In this document: positions 49,743-58,215 of the stretch, one piece after another
How the letters are laid out: each line of letters starts with the position of its first letter
Position numbering within the stretch: position 1 is the first letter of the stretch
Assembly: GCF_035920365.1 (NCBI RefSeq)
Contig: NZ_CP109150.1
Location: forward strand, 5,022,001-5,086,000
Reading direction: 5' to 3'
Length of the DNA stretch: 64,000 nucleotides
Origin: Micromonospora sp. NBC_01740
GTDB lineage: Bacteria > Actinomycetota > Actinomycetes > Mycobacteriales > Micromonosporaceae
Notes under the pieces: generated by a model
Databases searched by the model: none
Told to the model about the DNA's origin: nothing
What the model saw: the letters and a program-made list of their open reading frames with translations, nothing else
Made by a program: the position numbers and the translations under genes

Positions 49743-50522
49743 TCAGTCGGGCGAGCGGTGCCGGCGGTGCGCGCGGCTGGTGTCGCTCGGGCGGCCGGGG
49801 TCGACGTGGCGGGGGCGCTCCGGTTCGTCGGGGCGCAGCGGCAGGAGGGCGTCGGTGATGGCGTCGATGATCCGGTCGGTGGCCTGCCGGGCGGCGCCGG
49901 GCGCGCCGTGGGCGAGGTCGGTCAGGTGCACGGGCTCGCCGAAGTGCACGCGCAGCACCGGGCGGCGCCACACCGCGCGGGCGATGCCGCGCAGCAGCCC
50001 CTTCGGGGCGCGGTAGGGCACCACCTCGTGGGAACCCCACTGGGCGACCGGGATGACCGGCGCCCCGCAGGCCAGGGCGAGGCGGGCGGTGCCGGTCTTG
50101 CCGCGTTCGGGCCACAAGCCGGGGTCCAGGCCGATGCGGCCCTCCGGGTAGACCAGGATCACCGAGCCGGCGGCGACCGCGGCGGCGGCGTCGTCGAGGG
50201 CCCGGCCGACGGCGGCAGTGCCCCGGTCGACGCGCAGGTGCCCGGCGTGGCGCATCAGGGCGCCGATGACGGGGGTGCGGAACAGCCCGCCGGTGGCCAT
50301 GATCCGGGGGGCGACGCCCCGGGCGCGGCAGGCGGCGGCGAGCACGACGGGGTCGCACGGGCTGATGTGGTTGGCGGCCAGGATCAGCGGGCCCCGGCGC
50401 AGCGCCTCGGGCACGTCGCCGCTGACCTCCAGGCGGGCCAGGAGCGCGACGACGACGCGGGCGAGCAGTTGCGCGGCACGCCAGATCAGCGGTGGCTGCC
50501 AGGCCGGGCGGGTGGTGTCCAT
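49743..50522 (-). CDS. 1-acyl-sn-glycerol-3-phosphate acyltransferase (PlsC-like)
   Basis: 259 aa from the ATG at 50522. The acyltransferase block I is ILAANHISPCDPVVLAAA (NHxxxxD) near residue 50; block III is ILVYPEGRIGLDPG near residue 125 (EGxR-type); PVIPVAQWGSHEV follows. It transfers acyl chains to lysophosphatidate or related lipids at the inner membrane face. The last 25 residues are Arg/Pro-rich and disordered. Divergent from cydAB, convergent with the three-gene cluster. Confidence 0.9.
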   Translation of the reverse strand: MDTTRPAWQPPLIWRAAQLLARVVVALLARLEVSGDVPEALRRGPLILAANHISPCDPVVLAAACRARGVAPRIMATGGLFRTPVIGALMRHAGHLRVDRGTAAVGRALDDAAAAVAAGSVILVYPEGRIGLDPGLWPERGKTGTARLALACGAPVIPVAQWGSHEVVPYRAPKGLLRGIARAVWRRPVLRVHFGEPVHLTDLAHGAPGAARQATDRIIDAITDALLPLRPDEPERPRHVDPGRPSDTSRAHRRHRSPD

Positions 50523-50649
50523 CAGCGCGCATGGTCGCACGCGCGGGCCACCCCGCGGAGTGCCGGGGCCGTCCGGCAGAGGTGATCAGGGTCATTGGTC
50601 CCGGGTCGCTTCGGGACCCCCGCCCCTGCCGATTCGTCTACGACGCGCA

Positions 50650-50674
50650 GTAGTATTTACTACGTCTCGTAGTA
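50650..50674. promoter_or_regulatory. Triple GTAGTA half-site operator before cydAB
   Basis: GTAGTA-TT-TACTAC (50650-50663) overlaps TACTACG-TCT-CGTAGTA (50658-50674), so three alternating half-sites share the middle one. It is 22 bp upstream of the cydA start. TACTAC/GTAGTA palindromes are typical of BlaI/MecI/CopY-type repressors in actinobacteria; no such gene is in the window. Confidence 0.72.
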
Positions 50675-50695
50675 TGCACAGCCTGGGGGTTACTG

Positions 50696-52111
50696 GTGGA
50701 CGCGTTGGACGTCGCCCGCTGGCAGTTCGGTGTCACCACCGTCTACCACTTTCTCTTCGTGCCGTTGACCATCGGCCTGTCCGTGCTGGTGGCGATCCTC
50801 CAGACGATGTGGCACCGCACCGGCGACGAGAAGCACCTGAAGCTCACCAAGTTCTACGGCAAGCTCTTCCTGATCAACTTCGCGATGGGCGTGGTGACCG
50901 GCATCGTGCAGGAGTTCCAGTTCGGCATGAACTGGAGCGACTACTCCCGCTTCGTCGGCGACATCTTCGGGGCCCCCCTGGCGATCGAGGCGCTTGTCGC
51001 GTTCTTCCTGGAGTCCACCTTCATCGGCCTGTGGATCTTCGGCTGGGACCGGCTGCCCAAGCGGCTGCACCTGGCCAGCATCTGGGCCGCCGCGATCGGC
51101 AGCAACCTCAGCGCGTACTTCATCCTCGCGGCGAACTCGTTCATGCAGAACCCGGTCGGCTACCGGATCAACCCCGACACCGGCCGCGCCGAACTCACCG
51201 ACTTCGTGGCCGTGCTGACCAACAAGGTCGCCATGATCACCTTCCCGCACACCATCGCCGGCGCGTTCCTCGTGGCCGGCTCGCTGCTGGTCGCCGTCGC
51301 CATGTGGCACCTGGTACGCAACCGCGACTCCGCCGACACCCCCGCCTACCGCTTCGCCGCGAAGTTCGGCTCCTGGGTCACCCTGGTCTCCGCCGCCGCC
51401 GTCGCCATCACGGGCGACATCCAGGGCAAGATCATGACCCAGGTGCAGCCGATGAAGATGGCCGCCGCCGAGGGCCTCTACACCACCGAGAGCCCCGCCT
51501 CGTTCTCCGTGCTCACCGTCGGCAGCCTCGACGGCAGCCGCGAACTGTTCGCTCTCAAGATCCCGCACCTGCTGTCCTGGCTGGGCACCGGCGACCCCAA
51601 CGGCACCGTGCAGGGCATCAACGACCTACAGGCCCAGTACGCCGCCCAGTACGGCGCCGGCAGCTACACCCCGATCATCCCGGTCACCTACTGGAGCTTC
51701 CGCTTCATGATCGGCTTCGGGATGGCCGCCGCCGCCATCGCCCTGCTGGTGCTCTGGAGCCAACGCAAGGGCCGCACCCCCACCAGCAAGTGGCTGCTGC
51801 GCGCCGGCCTGGTCATGCCCCTGCTGCCCCTCGCCGCGAACTCCTTCGGCTGGATCTTCACGGAGATGGGCCGCCAGCCGTGGATCGTCTTCGGCGAGAT
51901 GCTCACCCGCGACGGCGTCTCCCGCAGCGTCTCGCTCACCGAGGTGCTCACCTCCTTCACCGCCTTCACCCTCATCTACGCCACCCTCGCCGTCGTCGAG
52001 GTCAAACTGCTGCTGCGCTACGCCAAGGCCGGCGTACCCGACCTCACCCCCGACCCCGAGATCGACGACACCCACGACGACGCCGAGCGCCCGCTCGCGT
52101 TCGCCTACTGA
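50696..52111 (+). CDS. cydA: Cytochrome bd ubiquinol oxidase subunit I
   Basis: 471 aa from a GTG with GGGGG upstream. LDVARWQFGVTTVYHFLFVP contains the heme b595 His19-equivalent; EFQFGMNWSDYSRFVGDIFG, ALVAFFLESTFIGLWIFGWD, TFPHTIAGAFLVAGS and the late GRQPWIVFGEMLTRDGVS match CydA. The Q loop is short, as in Gram-positive enzymes. It is the quinol-oxidising subunit of the high-affinity terminal oxidase used at low oxygen or under respiratory inhibition. cydB follows 15 bp later. Confidence 0.96.
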   Translation: MDALDVARWQFGVTTVYHFLFVPLTIGLSVLVAILQTMWHRTGDEKHLKLTKFYGKLFLINFAMGVVTGIVQEFQFGMNWSDYSRFVGDIFGAPLAIEALVAFFLESTFIGLWIFGWDRLPKRLHLASIWAAAIGSNLSAYFILAANSFMQNPVGYRINPDTGRAELTDFVAVLTNKVAMITFPHTIAGAFLVAGSLLVAVAMWHLVRNRDSADTPAYRFAAKFGSWVTLVSAAAVAITGDIQGKIMTQVQPMKMAAAEGLYTTESPASFSVLTVGSLDGSRELFALKIPHLLSWLGTGDPNGTVQGINDLQAQYAAQYGAGSYTPIIPVTYWSFRFMIGFGMAAAAIALLVLWSQRKGRTPTSKWLLRAGLVMPLLPLAANSFGWIFTEMGRQPWIVFGEMLTRDGVSRSVSLTEVLTSFTAFTLIYATLAVVEVKLLLRYAKAGVPDLTPDPEIDDTHDDAERPLAFAY

Positions 52112-52126
52112 TCACCGGAGACAACC

Positions 52127-53125
52127 GTGGAACTCACCACCATCTGGTTCCTGCTCGTCGCGGTCCTGTTCACCGGGTACTTCATCCTCGAGGGCTTCGA
52201 CTTCGGCGTCGGCATGCTGCTGCCCGTACTCGGCCGCGACGACCGGGAACGCCGCGTCCTGATCAACACCATCGGCCCCGTCTGGGACGGCAACGAGGTC
52301 TGGCTCATCACCGCCGGCGGCGCCATGTTCGCCGCGTTCCCCGAGTGGTACGCCACCCTGTTCTCCGGCTTCTACCTGCCGCTGCTGCTGATCCTGCTCG
52401 CCCTGATCATCCGCGGCGTCGCCTTCGAATACCGCCACAAGCGCCCCGAGGCGTCCTGGAAACGCCGCTGGGACACCGCCATCTTCGTCGGCTCGGTGGT
52501 GCCGGCGATCCTGTGGGGCGTGGCGTTCGCCAACATCCTGCGCGGCGTGCCGCTCGACGCCGACCACGAGTACGTCGGCGGGCTGGTCGACCTGCTCAAC
52601 CCGTACGCCCTGCTCGGCGGCGCGACCACCGCGGCCCTGTTCCTCACCCACGGCGCCGTGTTCATCGCCCTGAAGACCGTCGGCGAGGTCCGCGAGCGCG
52701 CCGCCGCCCTCGCGGTACGCGTGGGCGTGGCCGCCGCCGTGCTCGCGGTGGCGTTCCTGACCTGGACGCTGAACATCCGCTCCAGCACCGCCGCCGTCGT
52801 GCTCGCCGTCGGCGCGGCCCTCGCCCTGCTCGGCGGCCTCACCGCCGCCCGCGCCCGCCGCGAGGGCTGGGCGTTCACCGGCACCGCCGTGGCCATCGCG
52901 CTGGCCGTGGCGACGCTCTTCGCGGCGCTCTTCCCGAACGTGTTGCCCTCCACGCTCGACGCGGCCGGGACGCTGACCGCCACCAACGCCGCCTCCACCC
53001 CCTACACCCTGAAGATCATGACCTGGGTGGCGGTGGTGTTCACCCCCATCGTGCTGGCCTACCAGGGCTGGACGTACTGGGTGTTCCGCAAGCGCATCGG
53101 GGTGGCCCACATCCCGCGACACTGA
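52127..53125 (+). CDS. cydB: Cytochrome bd ubiquinol oxidase subunit II
   Basis: 332 aa from a GTG. FTGYFILEGFDFGVGMLLPV at the start, then INTIGPVWDGNEVWLITAGG and FPEWYATLFSGFYLPLLLIL are diagnostic for CydB; eight to nine helices follow. It pairs with CydA. The cydDC exporter genes that often follow in actinobacteria are absent here; the next gene is convergent. Confidence 0.96.
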   Translation: MELTTIWFLLVAVLFTGYFILEGFDFGVGMLLPVLGRDDRERRVLINTIGPVWDGNEVWLITAGGAMFAAFPEWYATLFSGFYLPLLLILLALIIRGVAFEYRHKRPEASWKRRWDTAIFVGSVVPAILWGVAFANILRGVPLDADHEYVGGLVDLLNPYALLGGATTAALFLTHGAVFIALKTVGEVRERAAALAVRVGVAAAVLAVAFLTWTLNIRSSTAAVVLAVGAALALLGGLTAARARREGWAFTGTAVAIALAVATLFAALFPNVLPSTLDAAGTLTATNAASTPYTLKIMTWVAVVFTPIVLAYQGWTYWVFRKRIGVAHIPRH

Positions 53126-53205
53126 CCCGCCCACGGCGGGTGGCGGTGAGGTCCCGCCGCCGCGTCCCGCGCCGGCCGCGGGATCGACGCGCCCCTCCCG
53201 CGTCG

Positions 53206-53808
53206 TTACTCCGGCCGGAGCGTGATGTCGCCGAAGGCTGCCGCGAGCGCCTTCGCGATCAGGTCGGGCAGATCGGTACGCCCGTCGTCCTTCGCCCACC
53301 GCACCAGCGCGGTGTGCATGGCGGCCAGACAGGCGCTGGCCGCCGCCGCGGCGTGGAAGGCCGTCTCCGGATCGGCTGCCTCGTCCCCGAGGCCCTCCAC
53401 GATGGCTTGTTGCAGCACGTAGTGGTTGTCCAGGTGCCGGGCGCGCAGCGCGGGCGTCGAGATCATCAGCCGCAGGCGGGCCAGCAGGAGCCGGTCGTCG
53501 CCGGCGGTCAGCGTCCGCGTGGAGTCAACCAGCGCGCTGCCGATGCGGCGCACCAGGGGCTGCCCGGCCGGCGTCGCGGCGATCCGTTCGGCGACCAGCG
53601 GCCCGTTCTGATCGACCAGCACGAGGTCCTCCTTCGTCGGGAAGTGCCGGTACACCGTCATCGCAGACACGCCCGCAGCCGCTGCGACGTCGTTCACGGT
53701 CGTGCCGTCGTACCCGCGCTCGACGAACAACCGCACCGCGTGCGCCTGGATGACGCGCTGCGTCTCGGCCCGTCGTTGCTCCCGCAGTGTCGAGTGCCGC
53801 TCGCTCAT
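53206..53808 (-). CDS. TetR family transcriptional regulator
   Basis: 200 aa from the ATG at 53808; the frame stays open upstream but would cross the divergent SDR gene. The HTH is at residues 12-60: RRAETQRVIQAHAVRLFVER, VNDVAAAAGVSAMTVYRHFP, TKEDL. The C-terminal ligand domain is helical. It is divergent from an SDR gene with a 54-bp gap that contains a perfect 7-bp palindrome, so it probably represses itself and the SDR. Confidence 0.93.
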   Translation of the reverse strand: MSERHSTLREQRRAETQRVIQAHAVRLFVERGYDGTTVNDVAAAAGVSAMTVYRHFPTKEDLVLVDQNGPLVAERIAATPAGQPLVRRIGSALVDSTRTLTAGDDRLLLARLRLMISTPALRARHLDNHYVLQQAIVEGLGDEAADPETAFHAAAAASACLAAMHTALVRWAKDDGRTDLPDLIAKALAAAFGDITLRPE

Positions 53809-53816
53809 GTGGTAGA

Positions 53817-53835
53817 CACTACCGCACTGGTAGTG
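53817..53835. promoter_or_regulatory. TetR-type operator CACTACC-N5-GGTAGTG
   Basis: Perfect 7-bp arms with a 5-bp spacer, 8 bp upstream of the TetR start codon and 27 bp upstream of the SDR start. Downstream, TGACTAACA and TAACTAACA form an imperfect 9-bp direct repeat (53834-53859). Confidence 0.75.
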
Positions 53836-53862
53836 ACTAACAAGTTGGGAGTAACTAACATC

Positions 53863-54627
53863 ATGGGTGATCTGATCGGCAGGACAGCCCTGGTGACCGG
53901 CGCGTCGCGCGGCATCGGCCAGACGATCGCGATCCGGCTCGCAGCGCGGGGAGCGGTCGTCATCGCGCACTTCGGCACGGACAGGCAGGGCGCGACGGCG
54001 ACGGTCGACCAGATCGTGCGGGACGGTGGAACGGCGTACGCCGTCGGCGCGGAACTGGGCGTGGACGCAGATGTCGAGACGCTGTTCGCGGGAGTCGAGG
54101 CCAGCCTCGCCGGGCGACCACTCGACATCCTCGTCAACAACGCGGCAGCGCCACCCGCAGGCCCGCTCGGCGCCACGACACGAGCAGCCTTCGACCATCT
54201 GTTCGCGGTCAACGTACGGGCGCCGTACTTCATCATCGAACGCGCGTTGCCCCTGCTGCGCGACGACGGCCGGATCATCACGATCTCGTCCGCGGCGACC
54301 CGGATGGCCAACGCGACCCAGACGTCGTTCGCCATGACCAAGGGCGCGGTCGAGACGATGACCCTGACGTTGGCCAACCACCTCGGCGCCAGGGGCATCA
54401 CGGTGAACGCGGTCGCGCCCGGCGCCACCCGGACCGCGACCAACGGCCCGGTCTTCGAGACACCGGGCCTGGCCGAGCTGATCACCGCAATGACGGCACT
54501 CAACCGCCTGGGCGAGCCCGGCGACGTCGCCGACGTGGTCGCGTTCCTCGCCTCCGACGCCGCACGCTGGGTCACCGGGCAGGTCATCGACGCCAGTGGC
54601 GGCCTGTTCCTGGGCCCGCGCGCCTGA
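53863..54627 (+). CDS. Short-chain dehydrogenase/reductase
   Basis: 254 aa, classical SDR. Cofactor motif TGASRGIG at residues 12-19, NNAA at about 93-96 in place of NNAG, catalytic Ser in IITISSAATRM and F-x-x-x-K (FAMTKGAVE) where the usual Tyr of YxxxK is replaced by Phe. The C-terminal WVTGQVIDASGG is standard. The missing Tyr is odd and suggests altered catalysis or a non-standard member. It is likely controlled by the divergent TetR regulator. Confidence 0.9.
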   Translation: MGDLIGRTALVTGASRGIGQTIAIRLAARGAVVIAHFGTDRQGATATVDQIVRDGGTAYAVGAELGVDADVETLFAGVEASLAGRPLDILVNNAAAPPAGPLGATTRAAFDHLFAVNVRAPYFIIERALPLLRDDGRIITISSAATRMANATQTSFAMTKGAVETMTLTLANHLGARGITVNAVAPGATRTATNGPVFETPGLAELITAMTALNRLGEPGDVADVVAFLASDAARWVTGQVIDASGGLFLGPRA

Positions 54628-54756
54628 CCACCCAAAGGCGCCCGCCAGCCAGCCCGACCTCGCCCCACCGGGCGCGTCGGCAGGCTCGTCGACCACCACA
54701 CCCGCCAGCGCCGGCGGGGCGAGCGGCACCGCCACCCACCCCGCCGGCCGTCCGCG

Positions 54757-55452
54757 TCAGTGCGCCTCGCGCAGCTCCGCCAGGCGCGCCTCGATCTCCG
54801 CCAGCTCCGCGCGCAGCTTCTCCGCCTGCTGCTCCGCCTCGGCCCGCTCCGCGGCCATGATCTGCTCCACCGCCTCCTGCACGCCCGGCACGTCCACCAG
54901 CGCCACCATCCGCAGCGCCTCCGCCGGCTTCACCACGTACGGCTTCGCCAGGGACTTGCTGCCCTGCTGCGCCGCGACCGTCCACTCACCGTCGGCGTAC
55001 GCCAACGTCACCGTCAGCCCCGCTGGCCCCTTCGGCTTCACGGCCTTCACCGCCTTGCGCGCCGGGGCGGGCTTCGCCTCCGTCGTCTCCACCTTCGGCT
55101 CCTCCCGCCGCTGCTGCGGCACCTGCGCCCGGTCCAACACGAACTCCGGCTCCGCAGGCGCCGCCGGCTCGGGCTCCGGCGTCTCCGGCTGCGGCTCCGC
55201 CGCCTTGCGCCCGGCACCGCGCGGCGCCACCGCCACGTCGGCGGGGGAGAAGGGCAACTCGTCGCGACCGAACCGGACCACCACGAACTCGTCCGACCCG
55301 GCCGGGTCGGTCAGCTCCACCACCTGACCCACCTGCCCGGCGATCTGACCCGCCGAGGCGGTGAACACCACCTTCGGCTTGCGGCCCGCCGCCAGCGCCT
55401 CCCGGATGCTCTGCACCTCGTCAGTGGACAAACCCTGGCCAGCAGCACCCAT
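54757..55452 (-). CDS. Uncharacterised low-complexity protein
   Basis: 231 aa from the ATG at 55452, which has GAAGAGG about 6 nt upstream; an upstream GTG at 55476 lacks this. Residues 1-75 look folded (QSIREALAAGRKPKVVFTAS, VVELTDPAGSDEFVVVRFGR). A Pro/Glu/Ala/Lys linker occupies residues 80-140, then a small beta segment (GLTVTLAYADGEWTVAAQQG), and an Ala/Glu coiled coil ends the protein (AEQQAEKLRAELAEIEARLA). No known domain. Nucleic-acid or cell-structure roles are possible but unsupported. Confidence 0.75.
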   Translation of the reverse strand: MGAAGQGLSTDEVQSIREALAAGRKPKVVFTASAGQIAGQVGQVVELTDPAGSDEFVVVRFGRDELPFSPADVAVAPRGAGRKAAEPQPETPEPEPAAPAEPEFVLDRAQVPQQRREEPKVETTEAKPAPARKAVKAVKPKGPAGLTVTLAYADGEWTVAAQQGSKSLAKPYVVKPAEALRMVALVDVPGVQEAVEQIMAAERAEAEQQAEKLRAELAEIEARLAELREAH

Positions 55453-55524
55453 CAGCAACCTCTTCCCCTCGTACACCTGTTCAGATGACTGCCTTGATAC
55501 CAGCCCACGCCGACAAGCGGAAGA

Positions 55525-55986
55525 TCAACCCCCCAGCGCCCGCAACGCCGCGTCCGCGTGGTCGTTCATGTTCAGCTCACTGTGGACCACCTCGACGATC
55601 CGCCGGTCGGTGCCGATCACGAACGTCATCCGCCGCGTGCTCAGCGCACCCAACGGCAGTCGCCGCCGCACCCCGAACAGGTCCGCGACCGTGCCGTCCA
55701 CGTCCGACAGCAGGGGATAGTCGAACCCGTGCCGGCGGGAAAACTCCGCCTGCTTCTCCACCGGGTCGCGGCTGATGCCCACCCGCGTCGCGCCCACCGC
55801 CGCGAACTCCGCCGCCAGGTCCCGGAAGTGGCAGCTCTCCGCCGTGCACCCCCGCGTCAACGCCGCCGGATAGAAGAACAACACCACCGGACCGGTGGCC
55901 AGGAACTCCGACAGCCGCCGCGGCGTGCCCGTCTCGTCGGGCAACTCGAAGTCCCGCACCACGTCGCCGACACCCACACCCGCCAC
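55525..55986 (-). CDS. Peroxiredoxin (BCP/PrxQ-like)
   Basis: 153 aa from the GTG at 55986, which has GGAGG 6 nt upstream. DFELPDETGTPRRLSEFLAT opens the thioredoxin fold; the peroxidatic Cys is in ALTRGCTAESCHFRD near residue 44 with a second Cys five residues later, the PrxQ arrangement. SRDPVEKQAEFSRRHGFDYP and GVRRRLPLGALSTRRMTFVI follow. It reduces peroxides using thiol donors. Same strand as the uncharacterised gene downstream, 72 bp apart. Confidence 0.92.
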   Translation of the reverse strand: MAGVGVGDVVRDFELPDETGTPRRLSEFLATGPVVLFFYPAALTRGCTAESCHFRDLAAEFAAVGATRVGISRDPVEKQAEFSRRHGFDYPLLSDVDGTVADLFGVRRRLPLGALSTRRMTFVIGTDRRIVEVVHSELNMNDHADAALRALGG

Positions 55987-56103
55987 CGCACACCTCCACG
56001 TCACCGTCCACCGACGTGCCCGAGCCTATGCGCCCACCCACCGGCCCGCCCCGCGCCGCCCGCCGGTAGCGTCGGCCCCGCAGCCACGACAGGGGAGAGG
56101 CAC

Positions 56104-56832
56104 ATGCGACCGGTCACCGTCATCACCGGCGGCAGCCGCGGCATCGGCGCCGCCACCGCCCGCCGCCTCGCCCACGCCGGGCACCACGTCGCCTTCAGCT
56201 ACCGCCGCGACCACACCGCCGCCACCGCCGTGCTCGCCGACATCGAAGCCACCGGCGTACGCGGCCTCGCCGTGCCCGCCGACACCCGCGACCCCGAGCA
56301 GGTCACCGCCCTGTTCGACGCCGCCGCCGACCTCGGCCCGATCACCGGCCTGGTCAACAACGCCGGCGTCACCAGCCCCATCGGCGCGTTCGTCGACCTC
56401 GACCCCACCGACCTGCGCCACGTCGTCGACGTCAACCTCATCGGCTACGTCCTCTGCGCCCAGCAGGCCGCCCGCCGGATGAGCGACGGCGCCGCCATCG
56501 TCAACGTCTCCTCCGCCGCCGCCACCCTCGGCAGCCCCGGCGAGTACGTGCACTACGCCGCCGTGAAGGCCGCCACCGACACCCTCACCACCGGCCTCGC
56601 CAAGGAACTCGCCCCCCGCGGCATCCGCGTCAACGCCGTCGCCCCCGGCATCATCCGCACCGACATCCACGCCCTCTCCGGCCAACCCGACCGACCCGAG
56701 CGGGCCGCCGCCCGCATCCCACTGGGCCGCCCCGGCGAACCCGACGAGGTCGCCGGCGCCATCGCCTGGCTGCTCGGCCCCGACGCCACCTACACCACCG
56801 GCACCGTCCTACGCGTCGCCGGCGGTCTCTGA
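56104..56832 (+). CDS. SDR family oxidoreductase (FabG/glucose dehydrogenase-like)
   Basis: 242 aa with GGGGAGAGG before the ATG. TGGSRGIG cofactor motif at residues 8-15, NNAG near 89, catalytic Ser in IVNVSSAAATLGSPG, and Tyr-Lys in YVHYAAVKAATD, all intact in contrast to the SDR at 53863. The C-terminus TYTTGTVLRVAGGL is usual. Substrate unknown. It is divergent from the peroxiredoxin and followed 42 bp later by the SWIM gene. Confidence 0.92.
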   Translation: MRPVTVITGGSRGIGAATARRLAHAGHHVAFSYRRDHTAATAVLADIEATGVRGLAVPADTRDPEQVTALFDAAADLGPITGLVNNAGVTSPIGAFVDLDPTDLRHVVDVNLIGYVLCAQQAARRMSDGAAIVNVSSAAATLGSPGEYVHYAAVKAATDTLTTGLAKELAPRGIRVNAVAPGIIRTDIHALSGQPDRPERAAARIPLGRPGEPDEVAGAIAWLLGPDATYTTGTVLRVAGGL

Positions 56833-56874
56833 CCCGCTGCTTCCTGTCGGTGGTCTGCACTACCGTCCGCCGAC

Positions 56875-58215
56875 GTGAGCGCAACGCAGACGTACCGGTA
56901 CCTCGGATCCTCCACCCTCGCCAGCGACGGCCTCGGCCTGCAGACCAGCGGCGGACCCGCACCCCACCCCCGATTCTTCACCGGGTTCCTCACCACCCCC
57001 CAGGCGGCGGCCGCCGGCCTGCTCGCCGTCGCCGAGGTCGCCCGCACCCGCTACCACCGGCCCGTCAGCCCCGCCAGCCTCGACCCGGTGGTCACCGGCA
57101 GCCGCGACCGGCTCCGGTTCGAATCCTTCTCCGGCTGCTGCGGCGTCTACGCCCGCCTCGACACCCTGCCCGCCGGCCTCGACGGCGACGTGATCGAGCA
57201 CGGCACCACCAACGTCGACGTCAACAACCCACTTCGCGAGGCACTGGCCCGCGTCGGCGGCCTCGACCCACTGCACCTGTCCGTCGGCCCCGACGACCTG
57301 ACCGTCGCCACCATGAACGGCCCCATCGTGGAGAAGAAGGTCCCCCTCCCGGCGCGCTGGCTGCGCGGCTTCGCCGAGGTGCAGATCCTGTCGGCCACCT
57401 TCGAACCCCGCGCCGAGATCCCCGCCACCGAGGCGGCCACGTTCCTGCGCCGACTCCCCACCACCAGCGACCGCTCGGTCCTCTGGGCGGTGCCCGCCGG
57501 CCGATCCCTGCGACTGACCTCCCGACCCGTCCCCGGCGCCGTCTGCCTGGCCGGAGCGAGCCGACTCACCGCCCTCCGCGCCATGCTGCGCTTCGCCCAG
57601 ACCCTGCGCGTGTACGGACCAACCGTCGCCACCGGCTCGGCACCCACACCGAGCACCTGGGAACTGGACACCGGCGCCCTGCGCCTCTCCCTCACCCTCT
57701 CACCCGAGCCGTACCGCGGATTCTCCGGCGAAGGCGCCGCCCTCACCGCCCTCGCCAGCGACGATGTCGCCGACGACGCCAACCTCGTCGCCGCCGTACT
57801 CTCCTGGGATCCCACCATCGACGTCGACCGGCTGGCCACCGACACCGGCCTCGACCCGGCCCGCGTCCGCGCCGCGCTCGCCCAGCTCGGCACCGCCGGC
57901 CGCGTCGGCTACGACGTCTCCGAGGCCGCGTACTTCCACCGGGTCATGCCCTACGACGCGGGCCGCGCCGAACGCGACAACCCCCGCCTCGTCGGCGCCC
58001 GGGCGCTGCGCGACGCCGGCGCCGTCCACCTCGACACCGCCACCACCGCCACCGTCCACAGCGGCGACCAGGTCTACCGGGTCCGCCAACTGCCCGGCGG
58101 CGACTTCACCTGCACCTGCCCCTGGTGGGCCAAGCATCGCGGCCAACGAGGGCCGTGCCGGCACGCGCTGGCCACCCGCATGTCGACCGCCGCGCGGGCG
58201 GAGGAGCGGGTGTGA
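56875..58215 (+). CDS. SWIM zinc-finger family protein
   Basis: 446 aa from a GTG. The SWIM domain is at the C-terminus: FTCTCPWWAKHRGQRGPCRH, a CxCx(n)CxH zinc site near residues 412-430. The N-terminal 250 residues (RFFTGFLTTPQAAAAGLLAV, FESFSGCCGVYARLD, VEKKVPLPARWLRGFAEVQI) form the usual companion region, and residues 290-345 look like a winged helix. SWIM domains bind nucleic acid or protein. Its stop overlaps the next gene's GTG, so the pair is translationally coupled. Confidence 0.9.
   Translation: MSATQTYRYLGSSTLASDGLGLQTSGGPAPHPRFFTGFLTTPQAAAAGLLAVAEVARTRYHRPVSPASLDPVVTGSRDRLRFESFSGCCGVYARLDTLPAGLDGDVIEHGTTNVDVNNPLREALARVGGLDPLHLSVGPDDLTVATMNGPIVEKKVPLPARWLRGFAEVQILSATFEPRAEIPATEAATFLRRLPTTSDRSVLWAVPAGRSLRLTSRPVPGAVCLAGASRLTALRAMLRFAQTLRVYGPTVATGSAPTPSTWELDTGALRLSLTLSPEPYRGFSGEGAALTALASDDVADDANLVAAVLSWDPTIDVDRLATDTGLDPARVRAALAQLGTAGRVGYDVSEAAYFHRVMPYDAGRAERDNPRLVGARALRDAGAVHLDTATTATVHSGDQVYRVRQLPGGDFTCTCPWWAKHRGQRGPCRHALATRMSTAARAEERV

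Noticed and set aside
50218..54627. A single open frame of 1469 codons across cydAB
   Set aside because: Up to the SDR gene it is an Arg/Pro/His-rich out-of-frame reading of cydA, cydB and the TetR region; only its last 254 codons are a real gene.
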